Source: Streptomyces sp. MNU76
GTDB lineage: Bacteria; Actinomycetota; Actinomycetes; Streptomycetales; Streptomycetaceae
Reading direction: 5' to 3'
NCBI RefSeq assembly: GCF_020982545.1
Contig: NZ_JAJKLK010000003.1
Location: forward strand, 248,001-312,000
Length of the DNA stretch: 64,000 bases
Shown one piece after another: positions 54,066-63,147 of this stretch. A program made the translations under genes and the position numbers. The first letter of the stretch is position 1, and every line of letters starts with the position of its first letter. Below the pieces are notes generated by a model. The model was not told the origin of the DNA, ran no database searches, and saw only the letters and a list, made by a program, of their open reading frames with translations.

Positions 54066-56458
54066 CGGGCGGGCTCCACGCAGTACAGGGCCCGCCGCAC
54101 GTCCTCCGCGTCCGGCACGGCCTCCAGCCCGTGCACCCCGATGGTCACCCGCTCACCCGGCAGCAGGGTGACCAGTCCGGTGTCCGCCCGCGCCGCTGGC
54201 CCCAGCCGGTCCGCCTGCAGCAGCAGGTCCCGCACCAGCGTCCGCGCCGTCACGGTCACCGAACCCGGCCCGACCTCGACCTCGAACTCCGGCCTCGCAT
54301 AGGGCACTTCACGATCCGGCACCGGGAAGTGCACCGCCCGCAGCGACTTCTCCCCGTCACGCCCGTCGGCCACCAGGAACTCCTTCGCCCCCACGGGCTC
54401 CACCTCGCGCGGCACCCGCACCTCGGCCACCGTACGCGCGGCGGCGGACACCTCCACCACCGCCTCGGCGAGGACGTTCCCCTCCACGGTGATCCGCCGC
54501 AACCGCAGACCGCCCGGGGCCCAGGACTCGCCCGACTGGTTCACCACGGCCAACACCAGTCCCGTGCCACGCACTTGAAGCGTCAGCAGCCGGTCCGCGT
54601 ACAGCCGGCGCAGCTCGTGGTACAGCGGTTTCTCCCGCCCGTCCCCGTCGACCGCCGCCCACGAGGTCACCGGCCAGCAGTCATTGAGCTGCCACACGAC
54701 CGTGCCCGCGCACACCGGCCAGTGGGACCGCCAGTGCTCGATCCCGGCCGCGATCGCCCGCGCCTGGTTGACCTGCGTCAGATAGTGCCAGCGGTCGAAG
54801 TCCCCGTCCGGCACGACGAAATGACGCGCGAGCCCCCGCTGAAGCTTCCCGTTCCCGTCCTCGGCCTTCTGGTGGTGCAGCATGCCGGGGGAATCGGGCG
54901 CGAGTTCCTCACCCGGCAGCGCCCGCCGCAAGGTCGCGTACGCGGGCGGCGCCTGCCACCCGAACTCGGCGACGAACCGCGGCACATCGGACCGGTACTC
55001 CGCGTAGTCCTCCCGGTTCCACACCTCCCAGGAGTGGTGCGTGCCGTGCGCCGGGTCGTTCGGATGCCGGTCCCAGGACCCCGACCAGGGGCTGCCCGCC
55101 GTGTACGGCCGGGTCGGGTCCAGCTCCGCGACCACCCGCGGCAGCAGCCCCAGGTAGTACCCCTCGCCCCACGACTCCCCGGCGAGTCGCTCCTCCCAGC
55201 CCCAGTCCCGGAACCCCCACAGGTTCTCGTTGTTGCCGTTCCAGAGCACCAGTGAGGGGTGCGGCATCAGCCGTACGACGTTCTCCCGCGCCTCGGCCTC
55301 CACCTCGCCCCGCAGCGGCTGCTCCTCCGGGTACGCCGCGCACGCGAACGGGAAGTCCTGCCAGACCAGCAGCCCCAGCTCGTCGCAGAGGTCGTAGAAG
55401 TCCTCGCTCTCGTAGATCCCGCCGCCCCAGATCCGTACGAGATCGACACCGGCTCCGGTCGCCTGCCCCAGCCGCTCCCGGTATCGCTCGCGCGTGACGC
55501 GGGAGGGAAAGACGTCGTCCGGGATCCAGTTCACCCCGCGCGCGAACAGCCGCTCGCCGTTGACGACGAGCGTGAAGGCGGTCCCGTGCTCATCGGCGGC
55601 CCGGTCCAGTTCCACGGTCCGGAACCCAACCCGCCGCCGCCAGACATCGAGCGCGTCACCTGCGCCGTAGAGGGTCAACTCGACCTCGTACAAGGGCTGT
55701 TCACCGTAGCCGCGGGGCCACCACAGCTCCACGCCCGGTACCTCCAGCCGTACGGTGCCGCTCGTCCCCTCGACCTCCGCGACCGCGGCGACACCCCCCA
55801 CCCGGGCCTCCAGCCGCAGCCCCGCCTCGACGGCCGCCCGCTCCACGTCGACGAGCAGCTCCACCCGGCCCGTCGTCCCCTCGACGGTCACCAGCGGCCG
55901 CACCCGGGCGATCCGGGCGGTGGACCACCGCTCCAGCCGAACGGGCCGCCAGATCCCCGCGGTCACCAGGGCCGGCCCCCAGTCCCAGCCGAAGGAGCAG
56001 GCCATCTTCCTGATGAACTGGAACGGCTGCGGATAGGCGTTCGGCCGGTCGCCGAGCCGTTCGCGCACCGCCTCGGCCTCGGCGTACGCGGAGGCGAAGC
56101 GCACCGAGAGCAGACCGCTCATACCGGTGACGTCGAAGCGGTACGAGCGATGCATGTTCCGTACCGAGCCGAGGAGCCGTCCGTCGAGCCGGATCTCGGC
56201 GGCGGTGTCGAGCCCGTCGAAGACCAGATCGGTCTGGTCGTGCCCGCCGGCCGCGCCGCCCCCGGGCAGCTCGACCTCGTACGTCCACTCGCGGCGCCCC
56301 ACCCACGCCACCGCGTCCTCGTTCCGGCCGAGGAAGGGATCCGGGATCAGGCCCGCGGCCAGCAGATCCGTGTGCACGCACCCGGGCACCGCGGCGGGCA
56401 GCGGTCCCTGGTCGTGCCGGAGGATCCAGCCCTCGGCGAGCGGTGTGGCGTCCAGCAT
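54062..56458 (-). CDS. GH2 beta-mannosidase
   Basis: The 798-aa cytoplasmic enzyme shows the GH2 layout: N-terminal sugar-binding beta-sandwich (AVPGCVHTDLLAAGLIPDPF is typical of beta-mannosidases), immunoglobulin-like domain, then a TIM barrel with the acid/base Glu in LVLWNGNNEN and the nucleophile Glu in FVAEFGWQAPP. The SFGWDWGPAL and WGGGIYESEDFYDLCDELG stretches also match. I prefer the ATG at 56458 (AGGGAG six bases upstream) to the GTG at 56464, which overlaps that site. It is divergent from the sugar importer and coupled to the LacI gene. It likely hydrolyses manno-oligosaccharides brought in by the transporter. Confidence 0.93.
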   Translation of the reverse strand: MLDATPLAEGWILRHDQGPLPAAVPGCVHTDLLAAGLIPDPFLGRNEDAVAWVGRREWTYEVELPGGGAAGGHDQTDLVFDGLDTAAEIRLDGRLLGSVRNMHRSYRFDVTGMSGLLSVRFASAYAEAEAVRERLGDRPNAYPQPFQFIRKMACSFGWDWGPALVTAGIWRPVRLERWSTARIARVRPLVTVEGTTGRVELLVDVERAAVEAGLRLEARVGGVAAVAEVEGTSGTVRLEVPGVELWWPRGYGEQPLYEVELTLYGAGDALDVWRRRVGFRTVELDRAADEHGTAFTLVVNGERLFARGVNWIPDDVFPSRVTRERYRERLGQATGAGVDLVRIWGGGIYESEDFYDLCDELGLLVWQDFPFACAAYPEEQPLRGEVEAEARENVVRLMPHPSLVLWNGNNENLWGFRDWGWEERLAGESWGEGYYLGLLPRVVAELDPTRPYTAGSPWSGSWDRHPNDPAHGTHHSWEVWNREDYAEYRSDVPRFVAEFGWQAPPAYATLRRALPGEELAPDSPGMLHHQKAEDGNGKLQRGLARHFVVPDGDFDRWHYLTQVNQARAIAAGIEHWRSHWPVCAGTVVWQLNDCWPVTSWAAVDGDGREKPLYHELRRLYADRLLTLQVRGTGLVLAVVNQSGESWAPGGLRLRRITVEGNVLAEAVVEVSAAARTVAEVRVPREVEPVGAKEFLVADGRDGEKSLRAVHFPVPDREVPYARPEFEVEVGPGSVTVTARTLVRDLLLQADRLGPAARADTGLVTLLPGERVTIGVHGLEAVPDAEDVRRALYCVEPAR

Positions 56459-56468
56459 GCGCACTCCC

Positions 56469-56480
56469 TAAACCGGTCCA
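56469..56480. promoter_or_regulatory. putative LacI-family operator, box 1
   Basis: TAAACCGGTCCA, a CG-centred ACCGGT element immediately upstream of the beta-mannosidase start. It is matched by a second ACCGGT box at 56536-56547, and both are followed by CAGT. The adjacent LacI gene is the obvious candidate regulator. Confidence 0.55.
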
Positions 56481-56535
56481 GTCAGTGAGCCGACACAGTC
56501 GCGAAATCTTTCGGCATCCTTGGCGAAATAGGGAC

Positions 56536-56547
56536 TTTACCGGTTCA
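56536..56547. promoter_or_regulatory. putative LacI-family operator, box 2
   Basis: TTTACCGGTTCA, 71 bases before the transporter binding-protein start. With box 1 it shares ACCGGTYCAGT, giving two boxes in the divergent promoter region, one per direction. Confidence 0.55.
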
Positions 56548-56618
56548 GTGACGGGCTGCCAGAGTGCCGAACCAGCCATCCCACCCGTGCTCGTCCGTCC
56601 CGAACGGAGCTGGTGCAC

Positions 56619-57935
56619 ATGAACCACCGGAAGACGCTCACCGGAACACTGCTGGCGGCCGCGCTCCTCGCGTCGGGCTGCACCGGCGGCGGAGGAAGCG
56701 CGAAGGGCGCCGACGCCGAGGCGGCCGACGACCCGGCACAGGTGTCCGGATCCATCACGGTCCTCACCCACCGGACGGACCTCGTGCAGGACGGCACGAT
56801 GAAGAAGTACGCCGAGGACTTCAACAAGACCTATCCGAAGGTGAGGGTCACGTTCGACGGGATCACCGACTACGAGGCCGAAGTCAAGATCCGGATGAAC
56901 ACCGACAACTACGGCGACGTCCTCATGATCCCGTCCGTGATCCAGAAGAACGACTACCCGAAGTTCTTCGCCTCGCTCGGCACCCAGAAGGAACTGAGCG
57001 AGAAGTACCGCTTCACCGGCTTCACCGCGGTCGACGGCAAGGTCTACGGACAGAGCCCGATGGGCGCGACCCCCGGCTTCCTCTACAACAAGCGGATCTG
57101 GACCGAGGCCGGAGTCACCGAATGGCCCACCACCCCGACGGAGTTCCTCACCGCCCTGAAGGCCATCAAGGCCAAGACCGACGCCGTCCCGTACTACACC
57201 AACTTCGCCGCCCAGTGGCCGCTGACCCAGTGGACGTACGTCAACGGCTCGGTCAGCTGCGACACCGAGGCCACCACCCGCCTCGCCGAGGGCAACCCCT
57301 GGGGCGAGGACGGCGAACTACGCGTGGCCGACCGGCTCTTGTACGACATCGTCGACCAGGGCCTGATCGAGAAGGACCCGGCGACCACCAACTGGGAGAA
57401 CTCCAAACCCCAGTTGGCCAAGGGCGAGATCGCCACGGCCTGGCTCGGCAGCTGGGCGGTCATCCAGTTCCGGCAGGCGGCCGAGAAGGCAGGGGCCGAC
57501 CCCGACGACATCGGCTTCATGCCCTTCCCCGCCCGGGTCGACGGCAAGGCCTGCGCGACCGCCAACCCCGACTACAACCAGGCCGTCAGCGTCCACTCCG
57601 AGCACAAGGAGGCCGCCCGCGCCTGGGTCGACTGGTTCACCGAGAAGTCGGGCTACGCGGCGGACAACCTCTCCATCTCCACACTGAAGGACGCCCCGCT
57701 GCCCGAGGTGCTCAAGCCCTACGAGGAGCAGGGCGTCGAACTGATCGAACTGGACGACACCGCGGGCGGCAAGGTCAAGGCCATCGACAGCGCCTCCGAG
57801 GTCGGCATCAACGGCCCCGCCTACCGCCAGGAACTGGTCGACATCGCCCGCGGCGCCAAGGACGGCGACATCGACGACTTCCTCGACGACCTCGGCAAGC
57901 GCTGGACCGAGGCAGCGAAGACCGTGGGGTCCTGA
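56619..57935 (+). CDS. sugar ABC transporter binding lipoprotein
   Basis: A 438-aa family 1 solute-binding protein. The leader (MNHRKTLTGTLLAAALLASGC) ends in a lipobox with Cys about residue 21. Typical segments are ITVLTHRTDLVQDGTMKKY and FLYNKRIWTEAGVTEWPTTP. The ATG at 56619 has GGAG nine bases upstream; the GTG six bases earlier is too close. It is divergent from beta-mannosidase, so manno-oligosaccharides are the likely ligand, though a different beta-linked oligosaccharide is possible. Its TGA overlaps the ATG of the following permease (TGATG). Confidence 0.88.
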   Translation: MNHRKTLTGTLLAAALLASGCTGGGGSAKGADAEAADDPAQVSGSITVLTHRTDLVQDGTMKKYAEDFNKTYPKVRVTFDGITDYEAEVKIRMNTDNYGDVLMIPSVIQKNDYPKFFASLGTQKELSEKYRFTGFTAVDGKVYGQSPMGATPGFLYNKRIWTEAGVTEWPTTPTEFLTALKAIKAKTDAVPYYTNFAAQWPLTQWTYVNGSVSCDTEATTRLAEGNPWGEDGELRVADRLLYDIVDQGLIEKDPATTNWENSKPQLAKGEIATAWLGSWAVIQFRQAAEKAGADPDDIGFMPFPARVDGKACATANPDYNQAVSVHSEHKEAARAWVDWFTEKSGYAADNLSISTLKDAPLPEVLKPYEEQGVELIELDDTAGGKVKAIDSASEVGINGPAYRQELVDIARGAKDGDIDDFLDDLGKRWTEAAKTVGS

Positions 57936-58898
57936 TGCCCCAGGCGCGTACGACACACCCCTCGCACGCGACGGAGAAGGCGGCGCGGCCCCAGGCGGCC
58001 GCGCCCCACGCCCCGGCGCGCCCCTCGCGGGGCGCGCCTGCGTCGCGGGCTCACCCCCTGGCTCTTCCTGGCCGTCCCGCTGGCCCTGCTGATCACCTTC
58101 ACCTACGCGCCGGTCGCCAACATGCTGGCGTACAGCTTCACCGACTGGGACGGCGTCAGCCCCGAGTTGCACTACACCGGCACCGACAACTACGTCGAGA
58201 TCTTCACCCGTCCCGAGCTGTTCCGGGTCTTCTTCGTCAGCGGCTACTACCTGGCCGCGTCGGCCCTGCAGATCGTGCTCGCCCTCTACTTCGCGACGAT
58301 CCTCAGCTTCGACGTCCGCTTCCGGAACCTCTTCAAGGGCGTCCTGTTCTTCCCGTACCTGATCAACGGCGTCGCGATCGGCTTCGTCTTCCTCTACTTC
58401 TTCCAGGACGGCGGCACCCTCGACTCGGTCCTCGCCCTCTTCGGCCACGAGCCGGACCGCGCCTGGCTCGGCACGGAGACCTCCGCGAACGTCTCCCTCG
58501 CCGGCGTCTCGGTGTGGCGCTACCTGGGCCTGAACTTCGTGCTCTTCCTCGGCGCGATCCAGTCGATCCCGGGGGAGCTCTACGAGGCGGCCGAACTCGA
58601 CGGCGCGAGCCGCTGGCACCGGTTCCGGTACATCATCGCGCCCGGCATCCGACCGGTCCTGAGCCTGAGCGTGATCCTGTCGATCTCCGGCTCGCTCTCG
58701 GTCTTCGAGATCCCGTACATCATGACGGGCGGCGCCACCGGCACCGAGACCTTCGTGATCCAGACCGTCAAGCTCGCCTTCCAGTTCAACAAGACGGGCC
58801 TCGCGTCCGCCGCCGCGGTCGTCCTGCTGCTGATCATCCTGGCGGTGACGTGGCTGCAACGCCGACTGGTCCCCGACGACAGGGTGGACCTCGTATGA
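57935..58898 (+). pseudogene. MalF-type sugar ABC permease, frameshifted near its start
   Basis: The ATG at 57935 (TGATG overlap) begins a plausible N-terminus (MPQARTTHPSHATEKAARPQ) in one frame, but the permease proper, from LTPWLFLAVPLALLITFTYA on, is in another. The EAA loop EAAELDGASRWHRFRYIIAP and all later helices are intact. A one-base insertion (or two-base loss) near 58025-58040, in CGGGGCGCGCC, would explain it. Downstream in-frame ATG 58122 would remove the first helix. A CTG at 58038 is the only in-frame alternative start that keeps it. Without correction it is likely inactive, though sequencing error is quite possible. Confidence 0.7.
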
Positions 58899-59743
58899 CG
58901 ACGCCGACACCCGTGCTGCGCAGGCGAGTCGCCCGCTCGCTCACCTATCTGTCCCTGGTCGGCGCGTCGGTCGTGGTCCTGCTGCCGCTGCTGGTGGTCC
59001 TGCTGACCTCGCTGAAGACGGACCGGGAGATGGCGGCCGGCGGCGGCGCCCTCACCTTGCCGGACAACTTCCTGAACCTGGAGAACTACGTCACGGCCTT
59101 CCGTGACGGCGAGATGCTCGCCGCCTTCGGCAACACGGCCTTCATCCTCTTCTTCGCCATCACCGGAACGGTCCTCATCGGCTCGATGGCGGCCTACGCG
59201 ATCGACCGCTTCACGTTCCGCTTCCGGAAACTGGTCGTCGCGCTCTTCCTGGTCGCCACCCTCGTCCCCGGTGTCACCACCCAGGTCGCCACCTTCCAGA
59301 TCGTCGACAGCTTCGGCATGTTCGACACCCTCTGGGCGCCGATCGCCCTCTACATGGGCACCGACATCGTCTCGATCTACATCTTCCTGCAGTTCGTGCG
59401 GTCGATCCCGGTCTCCCTCGACGAGGCCGCCCGCCTGGACGGCGCCAACGCCTTCACGATCTACCGCAAGATCATCCTGCCCCTGCTCAAACCGGCGATC
59501 GCCACGGTCGTCATCGTCAAGGGGATCACGGTCTACAACGACTTCTACATCCCGTTCCTCTACCTGCCGTCCGACGACCGAGGCGTCATCTCCACGTCCC
59601 TGTTCCGCTTCAAGGGCCCCTTCGGAGCCCACTGGGAAACGATCTCGGCAGGAGCGGTCCTGGTGATCCTGCCGACCCTGATCGCCTTCCTGCTGCTCCA
59701 GAGATTCATCTACAACGGCTTCATGAGGGGAGCGACGAAGTAA
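58895..59743 (+). CDS. MalG-type sugar ABC permease
   Basis: A 282-aa permease with six helices and the EAA loop EAARLDGANAFTIYRKIILP. The start ATG at 58895 overlaps the previous stop (ATGA). It is the third gene of the binding protein-permease-permease operon; no ATPase is encoded, so a shared MsiK-like ATPase is presumably used. Confidence 0.9.
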   Translation: MTTPTPVLRRRVARSLTYLSLVGASVVVLLPLLVVLLTSLKTDREMAAGGGALTLPDNFLNLENYVTAFRDGEMLAAFGNTAFILFFAITGTVLIGSMAAYAIDRFTFRFRKLVVALFLVATLVPGVTTQVATFQIVDSFGMFDTLWAPIALYMGTDIVSIYIFLQFVRSIPVSLDEAARLDGANAFTIYRKIILPLLKPAIATVVIVKGITVYNDFYIPFLYLPSDDRGVISTSLFRFKGPFGAHWETISAGAVLVILPTLIAFLLLQRFIYNGFMRGATK

Positions 59744-59766
59744 GGGTGTCGGACAGCCACCGGAAC

Positions 59767-59838
59767 CCCTGAGGGGCGCGGGGCTGTTCCGACATGCGGC
59801 TCCGCCGCGTGGGCGCGACCAGCCACGAATGACCCGCA
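59767..59838. repeat. dispersed GC-rich intergenic repeat, copy 4 (variant)
   Basis: CCCCTGAGGGGCGCGGGGCT followed by the same CATGCGGCTCCGCCGCGTG insert as copy 3 and ending near ACGAATGACCCGC. It separates the convergent permease and RNase D genes and probably forms their bidirectional terminator. Confidence 0.65.
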
Positions 59839-59858
59839 CCCGCCGAACAGCGGAACCT

Positions 59859-61169
59859 CTACGGCGACTGGGCGCCCTTGGTCTTCGCCACCGCCGCCAT
59901 CGCCCCCACCAACACCGGCGTCACCAACTCCACCTGCCAGGCCCGAGCCCCGTATCCCGCCAGCGCCGCGGAGATCGACTCGGCGTCAGCCGTGGCCGGC
60001 GGCTCCCAGCACAACCGCCGCACCGTGTCCGGAGTGATCAGATTCTCCTGCGGCATGGTGAGCTGCTCCGCCAGCGCGGACACCCCGGCCCGCGCCGCGG
60101 ACAGTCGCGCCGCCGCCGCGGGGTCCTTGTCGGCCCACGCCTTCGGCGGCGGCGGCCCCGTCACCGGCTGCCCGTGCGCCGGCAGCGCGGAGTCCGGCAG
60201 GGCCCTGGCCCGGTCCACCGCGGCCTGCCACTGCTCCAGCTGCCGCCGTCCCATCCGGTGTCCGAACCCGGTCAGCGCGGCCAGCGCGTGCGCGTTGACC
60301 GGCAGGGCCAGCGCCGCCTCCACGATCGCCGCGTCGCTCAGCACCTTCCCCGGCGACACGTCGCGCCGCCGGGCGATGCGGTCCCGCGCCTCCCACATCT
60401 CCCGGACGACCGCCATCTGCCGGCGCCGCCGCACCTTGTGCATGCCGGAGGTCCGCCGCCAGGGGTCCTTGCGGGGTTCGGCGGGCGGCGCGGAGGCGAT
60501 CGCGTCGAACTCCTGCCGCGCCCACTCCAGCTTCCCCTGCCGGTCCAGCTCCTTCTCCAGGGAGTCCCGCAGGTCCACCAGGAGTTCCACGTCGAGCGCG
60601 GCATAGCGCAGCCACGGCTCGGGCAGCGGGCGGGTGGACCAGTCGACCGCGGAGTGGCCCTTCTCCAGGACGTAGCCGAGGACGCCCTCGACCATCGCGC
60701 CGAGACCGACCCGGGGGAAGCCCGCGAGCCGCCCGGCAAGCTCGGTGTCGAAGATCCGCGTCGGCACCATGTCTATCTCGCGCAGACAGGGCAGGTCCTG
60801 GGTGGCCGCGTGCAGCACCCACTCCACGCCGGAGAGCGCCTCGCCGAGGCCGGAGAGGTCGGGGCAGGCGACGGGGTCGATGAGCGCGGTGCCCGCGCCC
60901 TCGCGGCGCAGCTGCACCAGATAGGCCCGCTGACCGTAGCGGTAACCGGACGCGCGTTCGGCGTCCACGGCGACGGGGCCGGAGCCGGCGGCGAAGGCGG
61001 CGATCACCGCGGCGAGCGAGGACTCGTCGGCGATCACGGCCGGAATGCCCTCCCTCGGCTCCAGCAAAGGGATCGGCGCCCCCGCTTCAGAGGATCCGCC
61101 GTCGTCCGGAGGGGCGCCTCCGGTGGTTCGCAGGGTCCTGTCTGCTGCGGTCTCTTGGGCGTCGGTCAC
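59859..61169 (-). CDS. rnd: ribonuclease D with HRDC domain
   Basis: A 436-aa 3'-5' exoribonuclease. The DEDDy residues appear in AVDAERASGYRYG, HAATQDLPCL, FDTELAGRL and YAALDVELL. The HRDC domain lies at about 225-300 (WEARDRIARRRDVSPGKVL). It trims tRNA and other structured RNA. The start is GTG 61169. No ribosome site is evident, so the message may be leaderless. It stands between the importer operon and the response regulator, an arrangement conserved in Streptomyces as I recall it. Confidence 0.92.
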   Translation of the reverse strand: MTDAQETAADRTLRTTGGAPPDDGGSSEAGAPIPLLEPREGIPAVIADESSLAAVIAAFAAGSGPVAVDAERASGYRYGQRAYLVQLRREGAGTALIDPVACPDLSGLGEALSGVEWVLHAATQDLPCLREIDMVPTRIFDTELAGRLAGFPRVGLGAMVEGVLGYVLEKGHSAVDWSTRPLPEPWLRYAALDVELLVDLRDSLEKELDRQGKLEWARQEFDAIASAPPAEPRKDPWRRTSGMHKVRRRRQMAVVREMWEARDRIARRRDVSPGKVLSDAAIVEAALALPVNAHALAALTGFGHRMGRRQLEQWQAAVDRARALPDSALPAHGQPVTGPPPPKAWADKDPAAAARLSAARAGVSALAEQLTMPQENLITPDTVRRLCWEPPATADAESISAALAGYGARAWQVELVTPVLVGAMAAVAKTKGAQSP

Positions 61170-61345
61170 CTGTCAAGGGTATCCGTGTATGGACATGGCC
61201 CGCCGACGGAACGTTCCGCCGACGGGCCTTGTGGGGTCGTAAACCAGTCACGTGTCACACGTGTCAGTGAATGTTCCCGGCGAACCGGGAGGGACCGGAT
61301 GTACGGGGGAAATACCGTCCTCTCGCCGCTGCGGAGGTCCCGGTG

Positions 61346-62004
61346 TCAGTGGATGATCCCGGTGCGCAGGGCCACCGCCACCATTCCGGCACGGTCGCCG
61401 GTGCCGAGCTTGCGCGCGATTCGGGCCAAGTGGCTCTTGACCGTGAGCGCGGACAGGCCCATGGAGACGCCGATCGCCTTGTTCGACTGGCCCTCCGCGA
61501 CCAGGCGCAGCACCTCGACCTCGCGTCCCGACAGTTCCCGGTAGCCGCCCGGGTGGCTCGGGGCGCCCGGGGGCGGCGGTGCATACGGGCGGCGGAGCCG
61601 ACGGGGGCGGCACCGGGGCGGGTGGGCAGTCCGATGTTGGTGCGGGTGCCGGTGACGACGTATCCCTTGACGCCGCCGGCGAGGGCGTTGCGGACGGCGC
61701 CGATGTCGTCGGCGGCGGAGAGGGCGAGGCCGTTGGGCCACCCCGCCGCGCGGGTCTCGGAGAGGAGGGTGAGGCCGGAACCGTCCGGCAGGTGAACGTC
61801 TGCGACGCAGATGTCACGCGGGTTGCCGACGCGGGGACGGGCCTCGGCGATGGACGAGGCCTCGATCACGTCGCGGACCCCGAGGGCCCACAAGTGCCTG
61901 GTGACGGTGGACCGGACCCGGGGGTCCGCCACCACCACCATGGCGGTCGGCTTGTTCGGACGGTAGGCGACCAGGCTTGCGGGCTGCTCGAGGAGAACGG
62001 ACAC
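61346..62004 (-). pseudogene. LuxR-type response regulator, frameshifted
   Basis: From GTG 62004 (AGGAGG six bases upstream) the frame encodes a receiver domain: VVVADPRVRSTVTRHL, phospho-acceptor region CVADVHLPDGSG and GGVKGYVV. Around MHRRP the original frame is lost, but the next frame continues as ELSGREVEVLRLVAEGQ and SALTVKSHLARIARKLGTG, a LuxR-type HTH, to the stop at 61346. One extra C in the CCCCC run near 61570-61580 would join them into a protein of about 220 aa. Receiver and HTH are both well conserved, so sequencing error is likely; a true mutant would be non-functional in DNA binding. No histidine kinase is adjacent. Confidence 0.78.
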
Positions 62005-62276
62005 CAGGCCTCCTGGGATGCGGGACGGGGGCCGGCTCGCTGGGCTCGTGGGGTCGAAGCCGGGACGAACCGTGCTTTCAAGGTCACAGAGGTCTTCGGC
62101 ACCAAACCTCTGCTCCTTTAGAGAATGATCACGATTTGGTGAGTAACAATACGTTCAATTCGGACAAATCTTCGATCATTCGAAGACCGAACGGTGTCGC
62201 TTCATGTCGATACAAGGCCGAAAGTGGCCGTATCGACAAAGTGATGGTTCTGATCGGCGTGGTGGCTCGCACGCGA
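62005..62276. other. AT-rich promoter/leader region of the response regulator gene
   Basis: About 270 bases with markedly lower GC (best at 62125-62230), an obvious regulatory region. It contains the inverted repeat TCTTCG-ATCATT-CGAAGA at 62169-62186. No gene is supported. Confidence 0.5.
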
Positions 62277-62307
62277 AAGGACCGTGCTCCGGCGGAGCAC
62301 GGTCCTT
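62277..62307 (-). terminator. hairpin after the DUF3000 gene
   Basis: AAGGACCGTGCTCC and its inverse form a 14-bp stem with a 3-base GGC loop, 16 bases after the minus-strand stop at 62323. Confidence 0.8.
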
Positions 62308-62322
62308 CGAGGCGGAAAGGGT

Positions 62323-62994
62323 TCAGCGGGACTGCGGGCCCCGCCGTTGCGGCAGCGACACCACCGCCGCGTCCCCGGGGTCGACCGCCGGAGGCAGGCC
62401 CGCGATCTGGGCGAGCAGGTCGCACCAGGAGGCGAGGTGCGCGGCGGTGTCGGGCACCCCGCCCAGGACCTCGCGCGGGGTCCACGACGCCCGGATCTCG
62501 ATCTGCGACGCGGCCGGCCGCGTCGCCAGCCCGCCGAAGTAGTGCGAGCTCGCCCGCGTCACCGTCCCGCTCGGCTCCCCGTACGACAGCCCCCGGGACT
62601 GCAGGGCGCCGGTCAGCCACGACCAGCACACCTCCGGCAGCAGCGGATCGGCGGCCATCTCGGGCTCCAACTCCGCCCGGACCAGGGTCACCAGGCGGAA
62701 CGTGCCCTGCCAGGCGTCGTGGCCCGCCGGGTCGTGCAGCAGCACCAGCCGGCCGTCGGCCAGGTCCTCGTCGCCCTCGACGACCGCGGCCTCCAGGGCG
62801 TACGCGTACGGCGCGAGCCGCTGGGGCGGCTTGGTCGACTCGATCTCGATCTCCGGCCGCAGCCGTGGGGCCTGCAGCGCTTCGACGGCGGAGCGGAACG
62901 GCAGCGGTGCCGTCTCCCTCGCATCGCGCTCCCCCTCCTTCGCGTCGTCCATCCCGCCAGCGCCGTCCGACAGTCGTCCCTGAGCCGCAGCCAT
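62323..62994 (-). CDS. DUF3000 family protein
   Basis: A 223-aa cytoplasmic protein characteristic of actinobacteria: the core region [33 protein letters not shown] and [14 protein letters not shown] belongs to DUF3000. The family has no assigned function. It lies divergently beside hemE and near RNase D, as in many Streptomyces. The ATG at 62994 lacks a clear ribosome site; the next in-frame ATG at 62952 is an alternative. Confidence 0.85.
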   Translation of the reverse strand: MAAAQGRLSDGAGGMDDAKEGERDARETAPLPFRSAVEALQAPRLRPEIEIESTKPPQRLAPYAYALEAAVVEGDEDLADGRLVLLHDPAGHDAWQGTFRLVTLVRAELEPEMAADPLLPEVCWSWLTGALQSRGLSYGEPSGTVTRASSHYFGGLATRPAASQIEIRASWTPREVLGGVPDTAAHLASWCDLLAQIAGLPPAVDPGDAAVVSLPQRRGPQSR

Positions 62995-63147
62995 GCCGGA
63001 ACATTAAGGGGAACGGGGCCCGGGCGCAGGGCAAGACACCCGTGCGCTGGGTCACGGTCGCATCGCGCTGAGCGAACGCGGGCCGCGCCGACCCGTCGTC
63101 CACGGGGCGGGCCGTCGCTGTCAAGCGGGCGTGCGAGACTTTGCCTC

